The notes: generated by a model from the letters alone, not told the origin. A DNA stretch of 64,000 nucleotides from Polaribacter sp. (GCF_024639685.1 NZ_JAHEHX010000019.1:372001-436000); one strand, 5' to 3'; positions 28,374 to 37,578 are shown, counted from the stretch's first letter. Translations and numbers: made by a program.

Positions 28374-29459
28374 ATGAAAAATATTGCTTTACATCAAGTT
28401 CATGAGAAATTGGGAGCAAAAATGGTGCCTTTTGCTGGTTATAATATGCCTGTACAATATGAAGGAGTAACTGCAGAGCACTTAACAGTCAGAGAATCTG
28501 TTGGTGTTTTTGACGTAAGTCATATGGGTGAATTTTTAGTATCTGGAGAAAATGCGTTAGCCTTAATTCAGAAAGTAACCTCTAATGATGCTTCTAAATT
28601 AGCGATTGGTGATGCTCAATACAGTTGTTTCCCTAATACCGAGAATGGAATTGTAGATGATTTAATTTGTTACAGAATTAAAGAAAATGAATATTTATTA
28701 GTGGTAAATGCTTCTAATATTGAAAAAGATTGGAATTGGATTTCTAACTATAATGAAGAGTTTGGTGCTGATCTTAAAGATTTATCTGATGACTATTCTT
28801 TATTGGCAATACAAGGGCCTAAAGCTTTAGAAGCTATGCAGTCTTTATCTTCACTAGACTTAGCCGATATTCCTTTCTACAAATTTAAAGTCGGAGATTT
28901 TGCTGGAATAGAAAATGTAATTATTTCTGCAACTGGTTATACTGGTTCAGGTGGATTTGAGATTTACTGCAAGAACTCTCAAGTAGAACAAATTTGGGAA
29001 CGTGTATTTTTAGCTGGAGCTGAATTTGGAATTAAACCCATTGGTTTAGCAGCAAGAGATACTTTACGTTTAGAGATGGGATATTGCTTATATGGTAATG
29101 ATATTAATGATAACACTTCTCCTATTGAAGCTGGTTTAGGTTGGATTACAAAATTCACCAAAGATTTTGTAAATGCTGATGCATTAGCTAAACAAAAAGA
29201 AGAAAAATCTTTAAGAAAGCTAGTCGCTTTTGAACTAAATGAAAGAGGAATACCAAGACAAGGTTATGATATTGTTGATGAAGAAGGTAGTATCATTGGC
29301 AATGTAACTTCAGGAACTATGAGTCCTAGTTTAAGTAAAGGTATTGGTTTAGGCTATGTGCCTGTTGGTTCTGCAAAAACGGATACACAAATTCTAATCC
29401 AAATAAGAAAAAAAGCAATACCTGCTACAGTTGTAAAACTACCTTTTTATAAGGGGTAA
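28374..29459 (+). CDS. gcvT: Aminomethyltransferase, glycine cleavage T protein
   Basis: Transfers the methylene unit from the aminomethyl-lipoyl H protein to tetrahydrofolate, releasing ammonia, in the cytosolic glycine cleavage system. 361 aa, normal length. Conserved folate-binding segments are [35 protein letters not shown] (with the catalytic Asp), [13 protein letters not shown] and [42 protein letters not shown] is the C-terminal barrel. It starts with ATG and has a promoter-like TTG-N19-TAATTTAG about 24-53 nt upstream. It is transcribed alone, with a strong terminator shared with the converging ychF. gcvH and gcvP are not in the window. Confidence 0.96.
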   Translation: MKNIALHQVHEKLGAKMVPFAGYNMPVQYEGVTAEHLTVRESVGVFDVSHMGEFLVSGENALALIQKVTSNDASKLAIGDAQYSCFPNTENGIVDDLICYRIKENEYLLVVNASNIEKDWNWISNYNEEFGADLKDLSDDYSLLAIQGPKALEAMQSLSSLDLADIPFYKFKVGDFAGIENVIISATGYTGSGGFEIYCKNSQVEQIWERVFLAGAEFGIKPIGLAARDTLRLEMGYCLYGNDINDNTSPIEAGLGWITKFTKDFVNADALAKQKEEKSLRKLVAFELNERGIPRQGYDIVDEEGSIIGNVTSGTMSPSLSKGIGLGYVPVGSAKTDTQILIQIRKKAIPATVVKLPFYKG

Positions 29460-29475
29460 TGAATTCTTAAATAGT

Positions 29476-29509
29476 AAAAGCCTCAATGATTAAATTCATT
29501 GAGGCTTTT
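29476..29509. terminator. Bidirectional terminator between gcvT and ychF
   Basis: Perfect 14-bp stem AAAAGCCTCAATGA/TCATTGAGGCTTTT with a 6-nt loop, between two convergent genes. Confidence 0.92.
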
Positions 29510-29528
29510 ATTTATGATTCAGTTTTTT

Positions 29529-30620
29529 TTAAACATTAAATCTAAAGTGCATAACATCTCCATCTTTAACTACATAATCCTTACCCTCTACTCTCATTTT
29601 ACCAGCTTCTTTTACTTTGGCTTCAGAACCGTAAGTAACATAATCTTCATAAGCAATAGTTTCAGCTCTAATGAATCCTTTTTCGAAATCTGTATGAATT
29701 ACTCCTGCAGCTTGAGGTGCAGTAGAACCAATAGGAATTGTCCATGCCCTTACCTCTTTAACTCCTGCAGTAAAATAGGTTTGTAAGCTTAATAGTTTAT
29801 ACGCAGAACGTATTAAACGTGAAACACCAGCTTCTTCTAAACCAATATCTGCTAAGAACATTTGACGCTCTTCATAATCATCCAATTCAGTAATATCTGC
29901 TTCTGTACCTACAGCTAAAACTATAACTTCTGCATCTTCTTCTTTTACAGCTTCTCTTACTTTTTCTACATATTCATTACCAGAAACTGCAGAGTTTTCA
30001 TCAACATTACAAACATATAAAACTGGCTTAGCAGTAATGAATTGTAATAATTGTACAAACTCGATTTCTTTTTCATTAAAATCTAAAGCTCTAACTGAAA
30101 TACCTTGTAATAAAGTTTCTTCTATTTTTAGTAAAACCACTAATTCTGCTTGTGCTTCTTTATTACCTGTTTTTGCTGTTCTTTTAACACGCTCTAAACG
30201 TTTTTGAACTGTTTCTAAATCTTTTAACTGCAGCTCAATATCAATAGTTTCTTTATCTCTAACAGGATCAATAGAATTATCAACATGAATGATATTATCG
30301 TTATCAAAACAACGTAAAACATGTAAAATTGCGTCAGTTTCTCTAATATTTGCTAAGAATTGATTTCCTAAACCTTCACCTTTACTTGCTCCTTTTACTA
30401 AACCAGCAATATCTACAATCTCTACTGTTGCAGGTACAACTTTTTCAGGATTAACAAGTTCTTCTAACTTTTCAATTCTTGTATCTGGTACATTTACAAC
30501 CCCTAAGTTTGGTTCTATTGTACAAAAAGGAAAGTTCGCACTTTGCGCTTTTGCATTAGATAAACAATTAAACAAAGTTGATTTACCTACGTTTGGTAAT
30601 CCTACAATTCCAGCTTTCAT
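29529..30620 (-). CDS. ychF: Redox-regulated ATPase YchF
   Basis: Obg-related ATPase (OLA1/YchF) that binds ribosomes and takes part in stress responses, cytosolic. 363 aa, standard length. Walker A is [12 protein letters not shown] at about residues 7-18; [28 protein letters not shown] is the G3/switch region, and the G4-equivalent VCNVDENS differs from NKxD as expected for this ATP-preferring family. The C-terminal TGS domain reads [17 protein letters not shown] with [27 protein letters not shown] at the end. A -7 element lies about 21-28 nt upstream. Single gene, converging on gcvT. Confidence 0.97.
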   Translation of the reverse strand: MKAGIVGLPNVGKSTLFNCLSNAKAQSANFPFCTIEPNLGVVNVPDTRIEKLEELVNPEKVVPATVEIVDIAGLVKGASKGEGLGNQFLANIRETDAILHVLRCFDNDNIIHVDNSIDPVRDKETIDIELQLKDLETVQKRLERVKRTAKTGNKEAQAELVVLLKIEETLLQGISVRALDFNEKEIEFVQLLQFITAKPVLYVCNVDENSAVSGNEYVEKVREAVKEEDAEVIVLAVGTEADITELDDYEERQMFLADIGLEEAGVSRLIRSAYKLLSLQTYFTAGVKEVRAWTIPIGSTAPQAAGVIHTDFEKGFIRAETIAYEDYVTYGSEAKVKEAGKMRVEGKDYVVKDGDVMHFRFNV

Positions 30621-30640
30621 ATGATTTAATTTTGCGAGTG

Positions 30641-30648
30641 CAAATATA
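30641..30648 (-). promoter_or_regulatory. Candidate -7 element for ychF
   Basis: TATATTTG on the minus strand, 21 nt before the ATG. No good -33 TTG is seen. Confidence 0.45.
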
Positions 30649-30663
30649 GATGATTTAAAAACA

Positions 30664-30690
30664 AAAAATTCCGAATATAAATCGGAATTT
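30664..30690 (-). terminator. Ferredoxin gene terminator
   Basis: On the minus strand the stem AAATTCCGA/TCGGAATTT is followed by T residues, 25 nt after the ferredoxin stop and before the ychF promoter. Confidence 0.75.
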
Positions 30691-30714
30691 TAAGAATACT
30701 ACTTTAGTTTTTAT

Positions 30715-31065
30715 TTATGAATTGTGCATAAAAGCTTGTTTTTCTAACAAAACTTCTTCTGTTTCAACATTATCTTCATCTGATACACAACAATCTACAG
30801 GACAAACTGCTGCACATTGTGGCTCTTCATGAAATCCTTTACACTCTGTACATTTATCTGCAACAATGTAATAAATTTCATCAGAAACAGGCTCTTGGTC
30901 TTCCTCTGCATTTGCAGATTTTCCATTAGGTAATACAATATTTCCACTTAAGTCTGTACCATCTGCATATTTCCAATCATCTGCACCTTCGTAAATTGCA
31001 GTATTAGGACATTCAGGCTCACAAGCTCCACAATTTATACACTCATCTGTTATTATAATTGCCAT
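30715..31065 (-). CDS. 2[4Fe-4S] ferredoxin
   Basis: Small electron carrier. 116 aa from ATG at 31065 ([20 protein letters not shown]). I chose this start because it is the conserved ferredoxin N-terminus; the longer ORF-track form to 31149 would add 28 residues encoded across the promoter region. The first cluster motif is [12 protein letters not shown]. The second is [18 protein letters not shown] with an enlarged spacing, like the Allochromatium-type ferredoxins. An acidic insert of about 40 residues lies between the two. It is divergent from the acyl-CoA reductase gene; both promoters face each other over a short palindrome. The pairing suggests a shared redox role, which is inference. 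Confidence 0.95.
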   Translation of the reverse strand: MAIIITDECINCGACEPECPNTAIYEGADDWKYADGTDLSGNIVLPNGKSANAEEDQEPVSDEIYYIVADKCTECKGFHEEPQCAAVCPVDCCVSDEDNVETEEVLLEKQAFMHNS

Positions 31066-31085
31066 AATTTTCTTTTCTGTTTTTG

Positions 31086-31107
31086 TACCTTTGCAATTGC
31101 AAAAATA
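31086..31107. promoter_or_regulatory. Face-to-face promoter pair on a palindrome
   Basis: TACCTTTG (plus strand, 31086-31093) and TATTTTTG (minus strand, 31107-31100) both fit TAnnTTTG. They flank and share the perfect palindrome TTTGCAATTGCAAA (31090-31103). The plus element serves the acyl-CoA reductase gene, the minus one the ferredoxin. A minus-strand -33 TTG lies at 31130-31128 (20-nt spacer). The two starts of transcription would be only a few bases apart. Confidence 0.55.
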
Positions 31108-31134
31108 AAGCCAAAATAATAGACAACCAAATAA

Positions 31135-32196
31135 ATGATTAGTATTCAAAATAGAATTACTGCATTCGCAAAATTAGGTAACTTTTTAAGTCAGTTTTCA
31201 TCAGATAAGATCGAGAAAAAACCAAATATTGAGCATAATGATTTATTTTTTGATGGGTTTCTGCATCAAATTAAATTAGCGCAAGAAAATAACTCTTGGT
31301 TTACCAAAGACAACATTTTATTTGCTTTACAAAGTTGGTCTAAAGCCTTATCTACAGAAAATTTAAATGATTTTGTTAAAGAATTTAATCTTACCAGTAA
31401 TTCAAATAAAAAGGTAGCCATAATAATGGCAGGAAACATACCTTTAGTTGGTTTCCATGATTTTTTATCGGTTTTAATTTCTGGTCATGAAGTTATCATA
31501 AAACAATCTTCTAATGACAAACATTTACTACCATTTTTGGCTAAATATTTAGAATACGTAGAAGAAAATTTTAAAGGTAAGATTGCATTTACTGATAAAA
31601 AATTGAGCAATTTTGATGCTGTAATAGCAACAGGAAGTAATAATACAGCTCGTTATTTTGAACACTATTTTAAAAACAAACCAAGCATCATTAGAAAAAG
31701 TAGAAACTCTGTAGCAGTGATAACTGGCAAAGAAGATGATAATGATTATATTGGTTTAGCAAATGATATTTTTCAATATTTTGGTTTAGGATGCAGATCT
31801 GTTTCTAAATTATATGTTCCTAAAAATTATAATTTTGATGCGTTTTTTAATGGGATGTACATCAAAAAAGATATTATAAATAACGCTAAATATGCAAACA
31901 ACTACGATTATAACAAGGCTGTTTATTTAATGAGTGAGTTTGATTTGTTAGAAAATGGTTTTTTAATGATAAAGGAAGACCAAAGTTATTCCTCACCTAT
32001 TGCAACTATTTTTTACGAATATTATGACAATGAAGTTGACTTAAAAATTAAATTACATGAAGACAGAGAAAAAATTCAGTGTATTGTAGCAAAAGACTTT
32101 CTAGAACATGAAATTACTTTTGGACAAACCCAACATCCACAATTAACAGATTATGCAGATGGTGTAAACACCTTAGAATTCTTGTCTAAATTATAA
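31135..32196 (+). CDS. Acyl-CoA reductase, LuxC-like
   Basis: 353 aa, cytosolic, aldehyde-dehydrogenase-superfamily protein related to LuxC, which reduces an activated acyl group to the aldehyde with NADPH. The cofactor region [33 protein letters not shown] and [17 protein letters not shown] are visible. The likely nucleophilic Cys is in [18 protein letters not shown] (about residue 221). No luxD, luxE or luciferase genes are nearby, so light production is not implied. A ferredoxin gene is divergent on the left and serC begins 3 nt downstream. The substrate is unknown; fatty aldehyde or a serine-pathway-linked acyl group are only guesses. Confidence 0.88.
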   Translation: MISIQNRITAFAKLGNFLSQFSSDKIEKKPNIEHNDLFFDGFLHQIKLAQENNSWFTKDNILFALQSWSKALSTENLNDFVKEFNLTSNSNKKVAIIMAGNIPLVGFHDFLSVLISGHEVIIKQSSNDKHLLPFLAKYLEYVEENFKGKIAFTDKKLSNFDAVIATGSNNTARYFEHYFKNKPSIIRKSRNSVAVITGKEDDNDYIGLANDIFQYFGLGCRSVSKLYVPKNYNFDAFFNGMYIKKDIINNAKYANNYDYNKAVYLMSEFDLLENGFLMIKEDQSYSSPIATIFYEYYDNEVDLKIKLHEDREKIQCIVAKDFLEHEITFGQTQHPQLTDYADGVNTLEFLSKL

Positions 32197-32199
32197 ATT

Positions 32200-33264
32200 A
32201 TGAAAAAACACAATTTTAGTGCTGGTCCTTGTATTTTACCTGAAGAAGTTCTACAAAAGGCATCTAAAGCAATTTTAAATTTTAATGATGACAATTTATC
32301 ATTAATAGAAATTTCGCATAGAAGTAAACCATTTGTAGATGTTATTGAAAAAGCGAGAGCCTTAGCTTTAGAACTTTTAGGATTGGATAATAAAGGATAC
32401 AAAGCCTTGTTTTTACATGGAGGTGCAAGCATGGAGTTTTTAATGGTGGCTTATAACCTATTGCATAAAAAAGCAACTTATTTAAATACAGGTACTTGGT
32501 CTGATAAAGCCATTAAAGAAGCTAAAGAATTTGGGAAAATTGTAGAAGTTGCCTCGTCAAAAGACAAAGGTTTCAATTACATACCAAAAGGATATTCAAT
32601 TCCTAAAGATGCTGATTATTTTCATTGCACTAGCAACAATACAGTTGCTGGAACACAAATGAAAGATTTTCCAGACACTGATGTTCCTCTAGTTTGTGAT
32701 ATGAGTTCAGATATCTTTTCACGCCAATTAGATTTTGAAAAGTTCGATTTGATTTACGCTGGTGCTCAAAAAAATATGGGGCCTGCAGGAACCACTTTAG
32801 TCATTATTAAAGAGTCTATTCTAGGAAAAGTAGAAAGACATATACCCTCTATGATGAACTATCAAGTTCACATAGAAAAAGACAGTATGTTTAATACACC
32901 AGCAGTTTTTCCTATTTATGTTTCTATGCTAACATTGGAATGGTTAAAAGATTTAGGAGGTATACCTTTCATCGAGAAAGTGAACAATAAAAAAGCTAAA
33001 CTTTTATATTCAGAGATTGATAGAAACCCATTATTTAAGGGAATTGTAGCTAAGGAAGATAGAAGTACAATGAATGCAACTTTTGTATTAACAGATGACT
33101 CATTAACTGAAAAGTTTGATAAAATGTGGCAAGATGCAAACATTAATGGTTTATATGGTCATAGATCTGTAGGTGGTTACAGAGCAAGTATGTACAATGC
33201 TTTGCCTTTATATAGTGTGCAAGCATTAGTAGATGTAATGCAAGAATTAGAGAAAAATAATTAA
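32200..33264 (+). CDS. serC: Phosphoserine aminotransferase
   Basis: PLP enzyme converting 3-phosphohydroxypyruvate and glutamate to O-phosphoserine; in organisms making PLP by the DXP-dependent route it also acts in B6 synthesis. Cytosolic. 354 aa, class V aminotransferase fold. The N-terminus MKKHNFSAGPCILPEEVL is the SerC signature. The PLP Lys lies in DLIYAGAQKNMGPAGTT (about residue 195), and HGGASMEFLMVAYNLL and CDMSSDIFSR are conserved. The C-terminus NGLYGHRSVGGYRASMYNALPL is complete. It lies 3 nt after the acyl-CoA reductase and 58 nt before the SerA-like gene. Confidence 0.97.
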   Translation: MKKHNFSAGPCILPEEVLQKASKAILNFNDDNLSLIEISHRSKPFVDVIEKARALALELLGLDNKGYKALFLHGGASMEFLMVAYNLLHKKATYLNTGTWSDKAIKEAKEFGKIVEVASSKDKGFNYIPKGYSIPKDADYFHCTSNNTVAGTQMKDFPDTDVPLVCDMSSDIFSRQLDFEKFDLIYAGAQKNMGPAGTTLVIIKESILGKVERHIPSMMNYQVHIEKDSMFNTPAVFPIYVSMLTLEWLKDLGGIPFIEKVNNKKAKLLYSEIDRNPLFKGIVAKEDRSTMNATFVLTDDSLTEKFDKMWQDANINGLYGHRSVGGYRASMYNALPLYSVQALVDVMQELEKNN

Positions 33265-33273
33265 GATAATAAA

Positions 33274-33300
33274 TTGAAAATCATAACCCAGGATTTTCAA
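33274..33300 (+). other. Hairpin between serC and the SerA-like gene
   Basis: Nine-bp stem TTGAAAATC/GATTTTCAA with a 9-nt loop but no T run. It could stabilise or process the operon mRNA, or mean nothing. Confidence 0.35.
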
Positions 33301-33322
33301 AATTTGAATTTGTAGATAAATA

Positions 33323-34273
33323 ATGATAATATTAGCAAACGACGGAATTACATTAAAAGGAATTGAAGCTTTAGAAAAAGTAGGTTTTGAGGTAAACATT
33401 ACAAAAGTTGCCCAAAATCAATTAGAAAATTTTATTAATGATAATAATATTGACGGAGTTTTAGTAAACTCAAACACTCAAATAAGACAAGAATTAATTG
33501 AAGCTTGTCCATCTTTAAAATTGATAGGAAACTCAAGCGTAAATATGGATAATATTGATGTTGATTTTGCCATAGATAATGGTTTACATGTTATCAACCC
33601 TAAAAATGCTTCAGCAAGTTCTGTAGCAGAACTGGTTTTTGCACATCTTTTTGGAATGGCTCGTTTTTTACATTCTTCTAACAGAGAAATGCCTCTAGAA
33701 GGAGATATGCGTTTTAAAGAATTGAATAAAGCATATGCCTTAGGTACAGAATTAAGAGAAAAAACAATAGGTGTTTTAGGTTTTGATAAAGTAGGTCAAG
33801 AAGTAGCTAAAATTGCTATTGGTTTAGGAATGCATGTTATGGCCTATGATGATTTTATTGAAGAAGCAACCATTACTTTAGACTTTTACAATCAGCAAAA
33901 AATAGATTTTACCATTCATACAGATGCAATTGATGATGTTTTAAAAGAATCAGATTTTATCTCTTTACATTTAACAAATCGTGAAGATTATATAATTACT
34001 GCTACTGAGTTCGATAAAATGAAAGATGATGTTGGTTTTATAAATACAGCAAAAGGGGGAATTGTAAACGAAGTAGATTTAATAAGTGCTATAGAAAGTG
34101 GTAAGGTACAATATGCAGGTTTAGATGTTTTTGAAACAGAACCAACACCTGCTGTTCAACTCTTAATGAACTCAGAAATTTCGCTTTCTCCAAATATAGC
34201 TTCATCAACAAAAGAGGCACAAGAAAGAGCTGGTTTAGAGTTAGCAAATCAAATTATTAAATTGTTAAACTAG
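33323..34273 (+). CDS. SerA-like D-2-hydroxyacid dehydrogenase homologue, active site lost
   Basis: 316 aa, full-length two-domain fold of the D-3-phosphoglycerate dehydrogenase type; position after serC and segments such as MPLEGD, GTELR and ALDVFETEP-like GLDVFETEP identify the family. The signature residues are changed throughout. Substrate loop VRSAT is VNSNT (N49), the RGGVG loop is NSSVN (70-74), the dinucleotide motif GFGRIG is GFDKVG (D155), the catalytic Arg in ARGG is Lys (K244), and the catalytic His of the PHIGA motif is Asn (N291). Only Glu273 remains. I infer it does not oxidise 3-phosphoglycerate. It may be a pseudoenzyme with a structural or regulatory role. It is followed by DUF1015 after 28 nt. 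Confidence 0.88.
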   Translation: MIILANDGITLKGIEALEKVGFEVNITKVAQNQLENFINDNNIDGVLVNSNTQIRQELIEACPSLKLIGNSSVNMDNIDVDFAIDNGLHVINPKNASASSVAELVFAHLFGMARFLHSSNREMPLEGDMRFKELNKAYALGTELREKTIGVLGFDKVGQEVAKIAIGLGMHVMAYDDFIEEATITLDFYNQQKIDFTIHTDAIDDVLKESDFISLHLTNREDYIITATEFDKMKDDVGFINTAKGGIVNEVDLISAIESGKVQYAGLDVFETEPTPAVQLLMNSEISLSPNIASSTKEAQERAGLELANQIIKLLN

Positions 34274-34301
34274 ATTTATTTTATAAAACTAATTTCAATT
34301 A

Positions 34302-35537
34302 ATGGCAATTGTAAAACCGTTTAAAGCTGTAAGACCAAGTAGAGATAAAGCTGCTTTAGTTTCCTCTAAATCTTATGAGGCTTATACTCCTGCAGAATTG
34401 GGTGCCAAACTAAATTTCAATCCTTTTAGTTTTTTGCATATTCTAAATCCAGATTACAAATACCATCAAGAAGTTTCTAGTGAACAACGTTTTCAATTAG
34501 TTCATAAAAAATATAACGAGTTTAAAAGCAATGGGTATTTCACTAAAGATAATAAGCCTGCTTTTTATATTTATCAAAACAATACTCCTACTAAATCTTA
34601 TTGTGGTATTATCTCTGCAACTGCAGCAGAAGATTATCATAATAATGTAATTAAGAAACACGAAGATACACTTCAAAAAAGAGAAGTTCTTTTCGAGAAA
34701 TACTTGAAAAAAACTGGATTTAATGCAGAGTCAGTTTTACTTACCTACCCCGATAATGATATTATTGAAAACATCATTAAAAAACACCAGTTAGAAAGAC
34801 CTGAGTATGAGTTTGCTACTACAGACAAAAACACGCATTTTCTTTGGGTTATAAATGATGAAGAAGAAATTAATTTAATTTCTAAAGCGTTTAAAAATGT
34901 TGCTACTTTATATATTGCAGATGGGCATCATAGAACAACATCTTCTTGTTTGCTAGCCAAAAAATTATCAGGAGAAAATAAAAATCATACAGGTAATGAA
35001 CCTTATAATTATTTTATGAGCTATTTGTTACCTGAAAGTCAAGTCGATATATATGAATTCAATAGATTTATTAGAGATTTAAACGGATTAACTTCTACTC
35101 AGCTTTTAAAAGAGTTAGGTAAAGTGTTTCAAATTAAAAAGAAGCATCAAGAAATATTTAAGCCATCAGAAAAAAATGAATTTAGCATGTATTTAGATGG
35201 CGAATTTTATGCTTTAAGTTTAAAAGAATCCGTTTATAAAATTACAGATGAATTAAGTAAATTAGATGCTCAAATTTTATTTACTACTGTTTTAAAACCA
35301 ATTTTAGGGATTAATGATATCAGAAATGATTCTAAAATTGTGTATTCTCAGAATAAAACTGGCAGTTTAGAACTAAAAACAAAGGTTGATACAGGAGAAT
35401 TTAAAGTATCTTTTGGCATGTTACCAGCTACAATTAATGAACTTAAAAATATTGTAGACGCAGATTTATTGATGCCTCCAAAAACAACCTTTATAGAGCC
35501 AAAATTAAGAAGTGCTTTAACCATATATGAACTATAA
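34302..35537 (+). CDS. DUF1015 family protein
   Basis: 411 aa, cytosolic, no signal peptide. I recognise DUF1015 from the start MAIVKPFKAVRPSRDKAALVSSKSYEAY, the segment NPFSFLHILNPDYK, and the motif LYIADGHHRTTSSCLLAKK, whose Asp and His residues could bind a metal or phosphate. The family is widespread and usually next to serA/serC in Bacteroidota and clostridia, so a link to serine or phosphoserine metabolism has been suggested by context; I know of no firmly established activity. A SerK-type serine kinase activity is known for related ParB/DUF1015-like proteins and is possible here. Spaced 28 nt from the SerA-like gene and 2 nt from yggS. Confidence 0.88.
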   Translation: MAIVKPFKAVRPSRDKAALVSSKSYEAYTPAELGAKLNFNPFSFLHILNPDYKYHQEVSSEQRFQLVHKKYNEFKSNGYFTKDNKPAFYIYQNNTPTKSYCGIISATAAEDYHNNVIKKHEDTLQKREVLFEKYLKKTGFNAESVLLTYPDNDIIENIIKKHQLERPEYEFATTDKNTHFLWVINDEEEINLISKAFKNVATLYIADGHHRTTSSCLLAKKLSGENKNHTGNEPYNYFMSYLLPESQVDIYEFNRFIRDLNGLTSTQLLKELGKVFQIKKKHQEIFKPSEKNEFSMYLDGEFYALSLKESVYKITDELSKLDAQILFTTVLKPILGINDIRNDSKIVYSQNKTGSLELKTKVDTGEFKVSFGMLPATINELKNIVDADLLMPPKTTFIEPKLRSALTIYEL

Positions 35538-35539
35538 AT

Positions 35540-36208
35540 ATGATTCAAGAAAACTTAGAGAAAATAAAAGCTACTTTACCCAAAAACGTAACATTGGTTG
35601 CTGTTTCTAAAACAAAACCTGTAGAAGATTTACAGGAAGCTTATAATGCAGGTCAGCGTGTTTTTGGTGAAAACAAAATTCAAGAAATGGTAGACAAGTT
35701 CGATGTTTTACCAAAAGACATTCAATGGCATATGATTGGTCATTTACAGAGCAATAAAGTAAAATACATGGCTCATTTTGTAGATTTAATTCATGGTGTT
35801 GATAAACTAAAAACTTTAAAAGTAATAAACAAAGAAGCCAAGAAACACAATAGAATAATCAATTGTTTATTACAGGCTAAAATAGCAGAAGAAGTTTCAA
35901 AATTTGGTTTATCTTTTGCTAATATTGAATCAATTTTACAATCAGATGACTTTGCAGTATTAGAAAACGTTAATATTGCTGGGTTTATGGGAATGGCTAC
36001 ATTTACTTCTGATGAAAATCAATTAAACAAAGAGTTTTCATCACTAAAAAAATTCTTTGATAAACAAAAAGAAGAAATAAATTTACCTAACTGTAATTTA
36101 AAGACTCTCTCAATGGGTATGAGCGGAGATTATCCACTAGCCGTTAAAAAAGGAAGCACTATGGTTAGAGTTGGTAGTGCAATATTTGGCAATCGGAATT
36201 ATTATTAG
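35540..36208 (+). CDS. YggS family PLP homeostasis protein
   Basis: PLP-binding protein (YggS/PLPBP) without known catalysis that helps maintain vitamin B6 and amino-acid balance, cytosolic. 222 aa, single alanine-racemase-like barrel. PLP Lys is in LVAVSKTKPVEDLQEAY (about residue 25). VFGENKIQEM, IQWHMIGHLQSNKVKYM and LSMGMSGDYPLAVKKGSTMVRVGSAIFG (phosphate site) are conserved. It begins 2 nt after the DUF1015 stop, so it is in the same operon as serC. The PLP-dependent SerC in that operon makes the grouping sensible. Confidence 0.95.
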   Translation: MIQENLEKIKATLPKNVTLVAVSKTKPVEDLQEAYNAGQRVFGENKIQEMVDKFDVLPKDIQWHMIGHLQSNKVKYMAHFVDLIHGVDKLKTLKVINKEAKKHNRIINCLLQAKIAEEVSKFGLSFANIESILQSDDFAVLENVNIAGFMGMATFTSDENQLNKEFSSLKKFFDKQKEEINLPNCNLKTLSMGMSGDYPLAVKKGSTMVRVGSAIFGNRNYY

Positions 36209-36230
36209 TAATTTTCAAAAAAAATAGAAA

Positions 36231-37310
36231 TTGTACGCAATATTAGATATTGAAACTACTGGAGGTAAATTTAATGAAGAAGGAATAACTGAAATTGCGA
36301 TCTACAAGTTCGACGGTCAAAAGATTGTAGACCAATTCATTTCTCTTGTTAATCCTGAAAAACCAATTCAAGAATTTGTTGTAAAACTTACAGGCATTAA
36401 TAACAAAATGCTAAGAAATGCACCTAAATTTTTTGAAGTTGCTAAGCGTATTGTAGAAATAACTAAAAATTGTATAATAGTTGCGCACAATTCTAGTTTT
36501 GATTATCGTATTTTAAGAACAGAGTATAATAGACTTGGTTTTGATTTTGAAAGAAATACGTTATGTACGGTAGAATTAAGTCAAGCTCTAATTCTAGATC
36601 AACCCTCGTATAGTTTAGGAAAACTTACTAAATCTTTAGGAATACCAATTTCAGATAGACATAGAGCTACTGGAGATGCTTTAGCTACCGTAAAGCTGTT
36701 TAAACTACTACTAGCTAAAGATGATAAAAAAACAATCATACAAAGTGCTATAAAATACTTTGATAAACGCTTAGAAAAAGAGAAACTAAAAAATTTAATT
36801 GAAGAAATACCATCTGTACTAGGTGTTTTTTATGTTCATGATACTAACGGAAAAGTTATCTATATTGGTAAGGGGAAAAATATTAAATCTGAAATAAATA
36901 ATCTTTTTGTAAAAACATCTAGAAGATCTGTAAAAATACAAGAAAGAGCAACATCTGTATCATTTGAAAAAACAGGCAATGAGTTATTTACACGATTAAA
37001 ATATTATCTTGAGTTAGAAAACTTAACCCCTAAATTCAATTTTAAAAAGAAATTTAACCTTAATGAATCCGCATTTAATAATGATCATTTTTTACTTTTT
37101 GACAAAGGAAGAGAGATTGAAGAACATGCAGTAATCCTTGTTGAAAACAACGAAATGTGTAGTTATGGTTACACAAATTTAGCGTATCAAGAAAACAATA
37201 TTGATATTCTAAAAAACGTTCTTACTAAAATAGAACACAAAGAGATTGCAAAAACAATTACAAAAAATTACTTAAAAAAAAATAACGTAAAAAAGATTAT
37301 TAGATTATGA
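36231..37310 (+). CDS. DEDDh exonuclease fused to a degenerate GIY-YIG domain
   Basis: 359 aa. Residues 1-165 form a DnaQ-like 3'-5' exonuclease with all DEDDh residues: D6 and E8 (LDIETTG), AHNSSFDYRIL, and HRATGD (144-149). Residues about 195-285 form a UvrC/Cho-like GIY-YIG domain (GVFYVHDTNGKVIYIGKGKNIKSEI). In that domain the catalytic Arg expected after YIGKxxN is missing (KSEI), and the later Glu region (TGNELFTRLKYYLE) is altered, so it is probably inactive as a nuclease. The fusion itself is common in the phylum (polymerase III epsilon-like plus UvrC N-terminus). The start is TTG; no ATG lies upstream in frame. It ends the serC operon, 22 nt after yggS. Confidence 0.92.
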   Translation: MYAILDIETTGGKFNEEGITEIAIYKFDGQKIVDQFISLVNPEKPIQEFVVKLTGINNKMLRNAPKFFEVAKRIVEITKNCIIVAHNSSFDYRILRTEYNRLGFDFERNTLCTVELSQALILDQPSYSLGKLTKSLGIPISDRHRATGDALATVKLFKLLLAKDDKKTIIQSAIKYFDKRLEKEKLKNLIEEIPSVLGVFYVHDTNGKVIYIGKGKNIKSEINNLFVKTSRRSVKIQERATSVSFEKTGNELFTRLKYYLELENLTPKFNFKKKFNLNESAFNNDHFLLFDKGREIEEHAVILVENNEMCSYGYTNLAYQENNIDILKNVLTKIEHKEIAKTITKNYLKKNNVKKIIRL

Positions 37311-37542
37311 TATTTAATAAATGATTTTTTCTTTATTGTTAAGAAAATTAATTCTAAAAAAGGGATCAATTTTGTTTTTATATTTTTTCATTTTGAATAA
37401 TTTATTTTTTATTACTTGGTGCTCATTATTACTTATGAGTTTTATTAAGATTCGGTTTTTAAAAACATGTCTTTTTTTAAAATTAATTTAAATTCCTTGT
37501 AATTACTTAGAATATAGAGGTAAAAAATAAAAAAACTAAGTA

Positions 37543-37550
37543 TATATTTG
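37543..37550 (+). promoter_or_regulatory. Candidate -7 element for the ion channel gene
   Basis: TATATTTG, 28 nt before the GTG start. No TTG at the -33 position. The rest of the 268-nt gap is very A/T-rich and shows nothing else convincing. Confidence 0.4.
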
Positions 37551-37578
37551 TAGTATTGTATTACAACAGAATGCTCTA

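Noticed and set aside
29499-29786. 95-aa plus-strand ORF opposite the 3' end of ychF
   Set aside because: Antisense shadow of the conserved YchF TGS domain and biased composition.
31066-31149. N-terminal extension of the ferredoxin ORF (28 residues)
   Set aside because: It crosses the promoter pair and does not look like ferredoxin; the conserved start is MAIIIT at 31065.
37432-37449. Hairpin CTCAT/ATGAG followed by a few T
   Set aside because: The stem is only 5 bp, about 120 nt past the exonuclease gene, and the region is very A/T-rich; it is likely chance.
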